Below, piece by piece: positions 55,511 to 64,000 of a stretch of 64,000 nt of DNA. Position numbers and translations under genes: made by a program. This stretch comes from Oncomelania hupensis (Eukaryota > Mollusca > Gastropoda > Littorinimorpha > Pomatiopsidae). The notes beneath the pieces are model-generated. The model was not told where the DNA came from. It worked only from the letters and a program-made list of their open reading frames with translations, and did no database searches. Where the stretch lies: NCBI GenBank assembly GCA_036898135.1, contig CM072525.1, forward strand, positions 51,840,799 through 51,904,798, read 5' to 3'. The number at the start of each line of letters is the position of its first letter. Position 1 is the stretch's first letter.

Positions 55511-56984
55511 TTTTTTATTGTTGCTGGGCTCTGCACAATGGACTGCTATTACCTCCTCGTCTTAGTCTATGGGGATAGCTAGTTATCTCCCTATGACTTA
55601 ACTTAATACATTAATTTGTTTAGCTCGGTCTGTGTTTAGGCTGGGGTACAGAGATAGATAGAAAAATTGTAAAAGATCACTGTCACACTAGCTTTCACAC
55701 GGCTATGAAACATATGTAGTCCAGCCACTTGATAACAGTAAAAATCACACATTTATTTCCTCTACTCTTTACACGATATTCGAAGTACGAAACTAACTTA
55801 AAAGTTCAATTGTCAATGCGAATGGTTCGCTCGCTGATAGTCTAGGCAGCTACTTTTTCATCATAGGGCACTGGTTACTTTCTGCCTTAATGGTCAGAGT
55901 TCTTGAAGAGTGGACTACTGTGGTCCTGGTTATACAGAGTTTTAGTGCACTGTTTCTTGTGGCACTTAACTGCGTGGCTGAAGCGCTGCGTTGAGGTCGC
56001 TTCTATGACAAACTGTGTTGTCGTGGCGTCTTTGACTTTGTGGTTCGACGGTTGGGCTATCTGCGCACAATGCTGGAGATGCCTTGGCAGCCAACTGTAT
56101 GCGTCGACTTGGTTTTGTCTTTTGCTGAGTTGGGCTCACGATATAACGCCTGCTCGTCTGTAACATATGAAACAAAATTCTGCACAACCCTGTATAATAG
56201 GTCTGTGCAGAGCGTTTCACTGAAGGCCAAAGTAGCCCTTAGTGATAGCTCCACATCTCTATACAAAAGCGACGAACATTCTGCTAAGTCCGTGGTCCAC
56301 TGGAATCTCCACTCTAATTTCCTGTACATCTATAAATATAAATCGTGGATAAATATACACATAAAGAAATAATAATATTATTAACATTCTTTGGTACAGC
56401 CACTGGTCTGCAATATACATATAGGTTAAACAACAGTGGTTCCATACATAATACAACATGGCGTCGGCCGGTCGTGCTCGCATCATGGTCGGATTCTCCA
56501 CGTGGTCATGCAATGTCGGACTAACAATTCAATTCTCTGCATAGCAAAGTTCACACAAATAATTCTACAATAATATAAATACATCACGATGAAACAGAAG
56601 TATGTTCATTTACCTGTTTGACAATGTCAGGCCGTGGCTACTTGACTGAATTCGAATATTCAACAAGTACTGCTGTCTAATCTTCTCAGGAGAGAGATTT
56701 CTGCTTGAGTGTACTGTGTACTGCTCAGCGTTTCAAACTAGACTGACGTTCTATGTCTTTGTTTGAATCGCCCAGAACCGGTTCTATCTAACCTAGCTGT
56801 GTTCTCATTGGATGAAACAGCTCTGAGTGGATGTAAAATTCAAAACTCGATCGTAAGCTGCGATGATTTTACTAACTGTGCTTGCATCAAGCTACAACTG
56901 TATTACGCATGATCACTTCTGTCGTTTGCTATAGACTAACAGTAACCTTCTAAGCCTACACTGACTAAACAAGCAAAAGCTCAA
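55511..56984. other. Block that interrupts the dispersed repeat
   Basis: About 1.47 kb between the two halves of the repeat, without a recognised protein. It begins near TTGTTGCTGGGCTC and ends near GGGGCTCTTGTTACA, which would suit an LTR, but I found no target duplication or partner copy. Confidence 0.35.
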
Positions 56985-57260
56985 AGGCAGTGGAAACGGG
57001 GCTCTTGTTACACACACCCACACATGCACAAATAAGTAGGAAGGTAAAAGCAAGCATCAAACAGATAAAATGCATGGGAAAATTGAATGCATACTTAAAA
57101 TCATAACAGTTTTGAGTAAACCTCGGTTGAGGGAGAGGGTAGCAGGCAACCAAAGGAAAGGTACTTATTAAATAGATGAGTCTTGAGGAGTTTCTTGAAA
57201 GTTGTGAGGCACCGAACTTGTCTTAGAGATACAGGAAGAGAATTTGGAAAAAAACAAGTT
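56985..57260 (+). repeat. Dispersed repeat, right half
   Basis: Resumes with ACACACACCCACACATGCAC and includes GATGAGTCTTGAGGAGTTTCTTGAAAG, the usual other end of the repeat type begun at 55253. Confidence 0.5.
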
Positions 57261-57302
57261 CGCAGGCGGCTCCCTTTACGCTAAATTTGTCCTGGGAGAC
57301 AT

Positions 57303-58671
57303 GTCATCTTGAAATAAAAAGTGAATCTTGCTATGGTTTAGGTGTCCGTGGATATCGTTTTTTTTTCTTCTTTTTTAACACTATTTTTCTGCTTTTCTGG
57401 AACATGAAGTATTGCAATAGCTCGAGAAGTCCACGTAAAGAAGATCATTTCCTAAATCCAAAGAGATTTTATTTACGAAAATCTGAACTTTCCAAATTCT
57501 GAAGATTTTTCTCATACGTTGTGAACGGATTTGAAATGGTTGAATTTCTGTGTTATGTGACTTAAAGTATTCTTACTAGTGCTGGTTCTCTAGGATAAAC
57601 TAAAAAAAAATATACCTTGAATCTACAGCGTTTCCAAATCGTAGTTTCCGACAAAAAATACTAAGGATTTTCTTTTTCATACATAATTATCCAAAATAAT
57701 AATTTTTTAGAAACCTGGAAAATATCTAATAATCTGTAGTCTATTATCTATGCTCATTTCGCTACAATTATAGATTGAAATGTTCAACGGAACCGAACTT
57801 AATATTAATTCTTATACTATGAAATGTCCTTGAAATAAATATCTGTTATGTATCAATGATATTCTTCAGGAAAGACGACTGTTAAACCCTTAAATCGTCC
57901 CCTATACGCTTATGTGTCCGGGGACGTTAATCTATATAACTAACTAACTTAAACCCTTACATGACTATAAACAAAAATAACACAAAGAAAAAAAATTGAA
58001 GTGTTTTCCATTTCCCCATCCTTCTGTGTGTGGTCTTGTCAGTACAAAATGTTATGTGAAGTGTGTTGTGTAAATGAGTTCTTGTTTAGTGTAGTTGTTT
58101 TCTTTAACACTTTTTAAATTACTCTAATTGTTTAGTAGAAGATACAACTCTTATTCTATTTCTGTCTTGACTTAAACAAGTGCATTTTCATCACATGCAT
58201 CTCAAATTATAATTTCTATTTAATTATACAACTAAGATTTCTTGATAAAATTTACAATTAATTTTACACATAACATTGAAGATAAAGAACATTTTCTCTG
58301 GCAGACCTTGGTTTCCTTAGGTTGTGGGGTGGAGGCATCCATCAAAGAAATGTTGATGCATTCTCTCCGCTGTGGGCGGGAGGTGTCTTTGGTGAGGATG
58401 GATATTTCGGCGGGCCTATACCTGGGGAAAGATCGGTTTGTCGGAGATCGTGTCAGAACTGATTTTATAAATCTCTCTTGTGAGCCCATACAACCTTCCT
58501 GACGACCGCGTGGTGTGCGAGTTTTTTTGCAAGGGACATGGGACGCATTATTATTTCCTTTCTCGCTTAGTGGGCGAGGGATTTGTTGTCAGTTCTTGCA
58601 AAGGGGCCGTACACGCCGGGGTGAAAGGGGCTTACAATATATAAACCTCAATACCTAGGTTACAAAGAGTT
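57303..58671. other. No recognised gene
   Basis: AT-rich. Overlapping open frames on both strands at 58232-58502 are of similar length and I recognise neither. A hairpin motif copy sits at 57896-57936. Confidence 0.4.
57896..57936 (+). repeat. Hairpin motif, third copy
   Basis: GTCCCCTATACGCTTATGTG followed by TCCGGGGACGTTAATCTAT, nearly identical to the copies at 53403-53510. Confidence 0.75.
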
Positions 58672-60003
58672 TCACTGTATGCTGTTACCATCAAAACCAA
58701 CAAAGTTAACCTAGACAAACCTGTGTTTATGGGGATGACCATCTTAGACCTTTCTAAGATACTAATGTTCGAATGTTATTACAACTACTTTAAACCTAAG
58801 TACCCAGAAGCTAGAGTTTTATACACAGACATGGACCCTTTAATAGTAGACATCCCTACTGACGACATGTATAAAGAACTAAAAACAGAACTATAACACT
58901 ACCATACTAGTGACTATCCTGATACTCATCCTTTGTACAGCAAAACAGACCAAAATAAATTAGGTTTGGTGAAAGAGGAAATGAACGAGAAATTAATATA
59001 AGAATACGTAGACTTGCGATCTAAGCAGTACATTATTACATTACATGATTATTGCTTTAGGTCAAGCAGTACATTATAACAAACACTAATCGGGTTAAAG
59101 TTCAAGAGCAAAGGGTATTGAAAAAGTTGCAATAAAAACAGAGATATCAGGTATGAAAAGTATCTTGAAGTTTAGACGGAAAACAAACTAACCCCTACCC
59201 AAACACAGCTATGCAGTCTAAAATTCACATAGTGTTAGTTGAGACTCGCGCGGCGGCGCGAATGGGACGCGCGCGATAGATCAGATCGTTTTATTTTGCA
59301 AAGCATGCAATAATAGAGTGTATTTATCCTTGATTTGATTTTGCGTTGTTATTAGAAGAAGATTTGTATAACGTTGGTAATTTTAGTTGGTCGATATTAT
59401 TTGAGAATTTTTTAGAGTTGGTTGTTTACTATCAATCGAAGCATTTGGATAATTCTGGTGGTAACTATAGAAGCTTCCATCCCAAATAAGGCTGTATGAC
59501 GTGAGACAGTGATGATGAATTGTGTTTTGATTGGTTATAATTATGTCTTGCCAGAACGTTCTTTATTTCTCTGGAGTTAGAGAGACTATATAAGTGTCGC
59601 ACTGTTTCAAAGGAGAGAGATTGAATTGTAAAGTGTTGTGTTGAAAGTTGTTGAGAAGAGTTGAAAGTAGATTGAATTGTAAAGTTGAAAGTGAACAGTT
59701 GAGAGTGGAAAAAGCGATTGTATGCAGTTGTTGATGTTCGCTGAATAAAGTTGGAAAACTACATACAACGACTTTGCCTTGTTGCTGAGTGAGCAGGCTG
59801 CATGGATAAACGAATCTGAGTTACACTTTATCAGGTTTCAAGCATCGGGGCTGAATCAACTGATAAAAAAGCAACATCGAGTGTAACACATAGTCAGTAC
59901 AGCAGTGACAAGAAAAAAACAAAACAATATGCGCCGATGACACAATACCAATAAGGGTCACTTAAGAGTTTGCATACGCCCTAGGGCACTTTAAATTAGA
60001 GAC
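58672..60003 (+). pseudogene. Polinton-type family-B DNA polymerase, C-terminal relic
   Basis: Before the inserted LTR the frame contains LDKPVFMGMTILDLSK (about 58726), FECYYNYFKPKYPEARVLYTD and VDIPTDDMYKEL, the palm region of the protein-primed DNA polymerase B of Polinton/Maverick elements. The catalytic motif C reads DMDP (58828-58839) where DTDS is usual; both aspartates are kept. Stops lie at 58894 and 58999. After the LTR a short C-terminal piece with CADD and FAYALGHF (about 59927-59990) remains. This polymerase replicates the element DNA in intact copies. Exonuclease and N-terminal parts are absent. Confidence 0.75.
59233..59888 (+). repeat. Solo family-A LTR inside the polymerase relic
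   Basis: TGTTAG to TGTAACA, 656 bp, with TATA (about 59586) and AATAAA (59744-59749). It is flanked by the 5-bp direct repeat CATAG (59228-59232 and 59889-59893). It contains a small tandem duplication around GTTGAAAGT (59620-59700). Confidence 0.93.
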
Positions 60004-60101
60004 TGTGAATAAGATGGAGGGGCAGGACCGGTAGAAACAGCGAACATGTTAACTGTATTTATTCTCAAACACCGAGCGTTTTATTCATAGCCTTTAACTG
60101 C

Positions 60102-60540
60102 TCTTTCCGTCCTAATAGTCTGCCCTTCTTCTAATATTTTATTTTAATTTCTTCAACATTACTAGGCTCAGTCCTTGATTTAGACTGTAAATCATGCTTC
60201 AACTTTTTATATTCCTCGAAATCGCGCTGGATAATTACAAACCCTTGGTCAGTAATCTGTGAGTCTTTCAGAACTTACAAATTATTAAGTTCATGCTTGT
60301 AAGTTTAGATATCGCCAGTCTAGTCACCCATTCTGTATTAGTAGTATCAGTAAACAACTTCTTAGAATACTGATAGATAACCTTGCTTCTATCCGAAGTA
60401 ACAATACCGGCCCTGATTGATTGCTATTTATAACCCCGTTTGCTCATTTGTATGTCAACTGCTAAACAATCATAGTGCCTTTGGCTGTTCACCGCGAGCC
60501 TATGGGGTCCATCTATATATATAAATTGCTTAGCCGGAAG
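60102..60540 (-). pseudogene. Unidentified coding relic within the Polinton region
   Basis: On the minus strand a broken frame reads HYDCLAVDIQMSKRGYK, SDRSKVIYQYSKKLF, EWVTRLAISKLTSMN, then after a shift QITDQGFVIIQRDFEEYKKL. The composition is protein-like and the frame breaks are few, so it is probably a decayed gene. It lies between the polymerase and integrase relics and could be one of the internal Polinton genes. I cannot name it. Confidence 0.45.
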
Positions 60541-60813
60541 TTCTTCTTCGCCTCTACTATAAAGTTTGTCCGGTATGGACGCTGATCTGGGCAGGTGCCG
60601 GGCCCCGCGGATCGGTCTGCTGTACGCTCAAAACCAGCGAAATCGTTATAGCCGACATTTCCTTACCGAACGTTTAACCGTTTCTGAGATAAATAAATAA
60701 ACAAAATGTCCACAAACTGCAATAGCCTCATTCCGCGCGCTTCCATTAAAAATCAAATTGAGGTTTCAGCATGTTTTCCCATATAGACCAAAAAATATAT
60801 GGTTTTTCTACGA

Positions 60814-60886
60814 AGACTTGGTGGCTTAGTTGGTAAAACTTTCGCCTACTGTTTAGGGCGACCCAAGTTCGAATCTTAAGCGGGCC
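60814..60886 (+). tRNA. tRNA-like sequence (pseudogene or SINE head)
   Basis: A box GGCTTAGTTGG (60823) and B box GTTCGAATC (60868) have tRNA-like spacing. A run of nine T follows about 13 bases after the end, which would stop RNA polymerase III. The T stem and acceptor stem do not pair well, so it is not a working tRNA gene. Confidence 0.4.
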
Positions 60887-60957
60887 ATATGTTGTTTGTT
60901 TTTTTTTTACACTATAATATGGATATTTTTCTTTTTAATTTAGGCTTTTTACCTTTA

Positions 60958-60958
<1 letters not shown>

Positions 60959-61023
<65 letters not shown>
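60959..61023 (+). repeat. (TTA)n microsatellite
   Basis: About 21 units. Confidence 0.95.
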
Positions 61024-61025
<2 letters not shown>

Positions 61026-61080
61026 CAAATTTTCTTTTAAAACCTTGGTGTTTTTTATGATTTCTATTTGTATTATTCTA

Positions 61081-61082
<2 letters not shown>

Positions 61083-61147
<65 letters not shown>

Positions 61148-61155
61148 TACTATTA
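61083..61155 (+). repeat. (TTA)n microsatellite with ACT variants at the end
   Basis: About 20 TTA units, then TACTATTACTATTACC. Confidence 0.95.
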
Positions 61156-61179
61156 CCAAGGATCGGGATGGGGTGGTAC

Positions 61180-61490
61180 GTGTAGGTAAAATGGGGCTAC
61201 GGGTAGGTTTAAAGGGGCATGGGTAGGCATAACGGGGATACGGGTATATATAAGGGGGTATGGTGATGGTCGATTCCTTTCGTCCATAACTGCGAAACGA
61301 TCAACGGGGGAGTATCAAGGAGGGTACAGGTAGGTTACAAGGGGGGTACGGAAGGTATCAAGGGGGTATGGGGAGGTATCAAGTGGGTTTGGGGAGGTAT
61401 CAAGGGGGTATGGTGAGGCATCATGGGGGGGAGATATCGGGGGGGGGGGGGGTATGGGGAGGTATCAAGGGGGATATGGGGAGGTATCAT
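61180..61490 (+). repeat. G-rich minisatellite, unit about 20 bp
   Basis: Degenerate units of the form GGGGGTATGGGGAGGTATCAA, best preserved at 61360-61490. A G run of about 13 is at 61439-61451. Four or more G tracts per 40 bases make G-quadruplex folding likely. Confidence 0.85.
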
Positions 61491-62629
61491 CGTCCAAATG
61501 AAACTCGCAGACAACAGTTGTCTCTCTGTCTACATTTTAAACAGCAACCTGTGTACCCTGGCTTGCCAGGGTACAAAACCACTAGTACAAAATATGAAAA
61601 GAGCGAAAAAGGGGAACAAAAAGAGAACAAAAAGACAAAACGGATTCAAAAAGGGCAAACAGGAGCCTAATTAAGCTCAATCCATATTAAAAGGGTGAAT
61701 TTGATTAATTTGTTTGTGTACAATTTTCTCGATTGATTCAGGTCATATTATTTGTCTCAGAGTTATGTTTCTTGACATAATTGTCCTCAAATCTGGCACT
61801 TCAAGCTGACTTTACAGTGATATGCACTCCAATTTACCCATCTTTTGAAATATGTTAAACTAAGTGTTAATCCTTTTTGCTGATATCGGGTCCTTTTTGC
61901 TCTTTTTTCTTACCATGGCAACTTCTAGCTGAAATTCTCCAATCGGACCGCTCACCGAGTTGATGTTTCAGTGATAACTGATATGTAATCAAGTTTACGT
62001 ATTAATTACCTATTTTTGTTATGCATTAAGATTCTTGTGACACCTGCATGCATATTTTATTTCATTTTCGCTTATTTTTGATGTTTTTCTCACTGTGTTT
62101 GCTCTTTTTGCTGTACATTTGAATAATCCTTTTCGGTCTTTTCGTATTTTCTGTACACTGGAGCATCGTCCTCCTGCAAAATCGCAAACATCACGAGTCA
62201 TAAGAAAGGAATCAAATGGGTTAAAAAAAAGTTAAAAAAAAAAACAGGAAGAATATGGGTTAACATAAATTAATTAAACAAACTACTGAACAGGGTTCAA
62301 ATTTGACAGACAGCTACTTGATTGAAATAATTCATCAACTATCAAGTTCAGTAGACTAACTACTTGCATAAAGTATTTTATGTTTTATCTTCTAGATTAT
62401 ATAGAGAAGAAAGTAATGTTTTATTTACCAGCAGTCATCTTTTTTTTCCCGATCTGTGAAATTACAACCTTCTTTGATCAATGACAAAATCATTCAGTGA
62501 AGGTCCACCAATATAGACCAAAGTTCCAGCCTAGATTCCACGTGTGAGCATAGGACTATAAATAGCAGCCAATCACAGCCGGTATGGTTCCTTCGGTTTG
62601 TCACAAGTATAAGTAAACAGTCTCTATGC
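61491..62629. other. No recognisable gene
   Basis: AT-rich, with A- and T-runs. A TATAAATAG box with nearby CCAATCACAG lies at 62548-62578. Confidence 0.45.
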
Positions 62630-63889
62630 TAGTTGGCGATTGAAGTTTTCTATGAGACCTTGAGATCTATGTAATCCAGAAATTCCTCTTCGTATTTTAA
62701 CATTATGTTTTAATAACAACGAATTCACTGCACCCTTGAATTCAGATCCATCGTCACTTTGAATTAGTCGGGGAAATCTAAGAGGGCCTTTAGAATAAAT
62801 TGAATTGATTGATTGATTTATTGTTGCTTTAGGTCCAGCGGACTCTTCCGAGCCAAATCAGGACCGGACAACCCCCGATCCGCATAAAAGATCTGTCGAA
62901 ACAACCCCAGTGGGAAAATTGAATGCCCTCCACCGGCCAGTCACTTTACAATAAAGACATCCCACGCGGGGGACGGCTGAGGGTTTACCTCAACTACGCG
63001 AACCCCCGGTTACAAAAACAAAATAGAATACAACCATCATTACAAATCATCAACAAAAACGTATACATATAAAATGCCTATAGTGCTAAATAATACAATC
63101 ATAGGAAGCCCTAGTGACCACCCGGCAGAAAGCGTCCAACACTCCCAAGCTGATCCAACAGACCTCATACACAAAACAAGGAGTCTTGTCCAGGAAGAGT
63201 TTTCAAGAAAAAAGGTAGGTCATTGATCTAGCGAAGAAGAAGATAGTATAGCAGAGTGATAGGACAGATCAGGAATGGGAAAGAGCAAAGGAGGAAGACA
63301 GCGACAGTGGGAATTTAAAGCACTAAATTTCCAGAAAGTGGGGGTGCTATTTATACTGAAACCCCCGGCACCTCCAACGGGGGAGGGGGGGGGGGGGACT
63401 GTTGCCGCAGTGAAACTGTCATGCCTACAAAGGCAAGACAGGTTTTCAACTGGGGCTTTTACTTTTCCCTTTATAGGTTAGAACAATCTACAGTGACAAG
63501 ATTGCTCATGACCCCAAGGGGTAATAAATTTAATGTAATGCAAGATAAACATCTAATGCACTTTTGGTTGTTAAAAGTTCGGCATCCTTGTACCTCGAAG
63601 CAAAATCAATAACTGTTAGGGCGTACTTGAATTTCTTTCTTCTTATTGTGTCATGAGGAAGATACAGCAAGTCCATTACTTTGATGAGTGTCGTTGGTCT
63701 TGCCGTTTTCAAATTGGGGTCTAATTGTTTTCTTAGGGGGAGGAAGTATATTTTCCGTACAGCTTGTTTATCTAACCATTGTTTAAATCTTTTCTGACAG
63801 TCCTGTCGTTTATCAATGGCCGTTTTTTCTTTCCAATACCCTGCTTCAGAGTTATATACATGCACTTTAGACAAACGCGAAGCAGACAT
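62630..63889 (-). pseudogene. Polinton-type integrase relic, split by a family-S insertion
   Basis: Starts at 63889 (MSASRLSKVHVYNSEAGYW), runs through QAVRKIYFLPLRKQ, VMDLLYLPHDTIRRKKFKYA and LTVIDFASRYKDAE to 63531. After the inserted retroposon it continues at 62800 with KGPLRFPRL, QSDDGSEFKGA, KIRRGISGLHRSQ and LIENFN. The catalytic triad is present (Asp in VMDLLYL, Asp in SDDGSEF, Glu in LIENFN). It matches the retroviral-type integrase of Polinton/Maverick elements (KYALTVxDxASRYKEAE is typical). A stop lies beside the insertion. Integrase inserts the element DNA; here it is inactive. Confidence 0.8.
62802..63522 (-). mobile_element. Family-S retroposon, copy 2 (721 bp)
   Basis: Inverted full-length copy of 4249-4960. 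It starts at 63522 with ACCCCTTGGGGTCATG and ends in ATCAATCAATCAA at 62802. Flanked by the 8-bp repeat AATAAATT (62794-62801 and 63523-63530). It has a G run at 63382-63397 not seen in copy 1. Confidence 0.9.
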
Positions 63890-64000
63890 TATTTTAATTT
63901 AGTAGATTTGTTATAACAAGGTAATAATAAACTATTTCTGTCCCAAATAAAATTAAAACTATTTCTCCAGTCTCTGTCATTGTGGACACAATATTAGGAG

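Noticed and set aside
58232..58502. Overlapping open frames on both strands
   Set aside because: Neither is recognised, they are of equal length, and no splice or start context favours one.
60814..60886. Functional tRNA gene
   Set aside because: A and B boxes are present but T and acceptor stems pair badly; kept only as a tRNA-like relic.

Overview
The window looks like intergenic, repeat-packed nuclear DNA of a marine invertebrate, most probably a mollusc (perhaps a gastropod). It is AT-rich and has no bacterial gene organisation. It carries many microsatellites, decayed Ty3/gypsy retrotransposons of Gmr1-like gene order, non-LTR retrotransposons with craniofacial-development-protein-2-like endonucleases, tRNA-derived SINEs, a decayed Polinton/Maverick and a few isolated exon-like pieces of host genes. 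The taxon is inferred from element content only.

Layout. 0-2.4 kb: a LINE endonuclease fragment (-) and an old dispersed repeat. 2.4-13.9 kb: a decayed Gmr1-like retrotransposon (element A, +) whose gag holds two later insertions: a 712-bp retroposon (family S) and an almost intact-ended gypsy element (element N, -). A GC-rich repeat block and a second family-A LTR follow. 13.9-15.1 kb: LINE RT/RNase H relic. 15.1-15.75 kb: an exon encoding an LDL-receptor class A domain. 18.4-20.9 kb: a truncated Gmr1-like element (C, -). 21.9-29.9 kb: a nearly complete Gmr1-like element (B, -) with LTRs and a 5-bp target duplication. 29.9-31.0 kb: LINE 3' end. 31.8-35.4 kb: exon-like host fragments (THAP-like pseudogene, a P2X7-like N-terminal exon, an unidentified terminal exon). 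38.5-51.1 kb: four copies of one LINE family, a solo LTR, and a 4-kb array of 940-948-bp tandem repeats set between duplicated copies of LINE plus flank. 52-58 kb: SINEs, microsatellites, small tandem and inverted repeats. 58.6-64 kb: remains of a Polinton (family-B DNA polymerase at the left, retroviral-type integrase at the right, both reading inward), itself hit by a solo LTR and by a second family-S retroposon.

How the parts relate. Almost every coding stretch belongs to a selfish element and most are broken. Target-site duplications give an order of events: element A is older than the family-S copy and element N inside it; the Polinton is older than the solo LTR and family-S copy inside it; elements B and N are the youngest insertions by LTR similarity. 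The three A/B/C elements share the unusual order gag-protease-integrase-(reverse transcriptase-RNase H), with integrase before reverse transcriptase. All coordinates of relics are approximate at frame breaks. All family assignments are by eye, without any database search.
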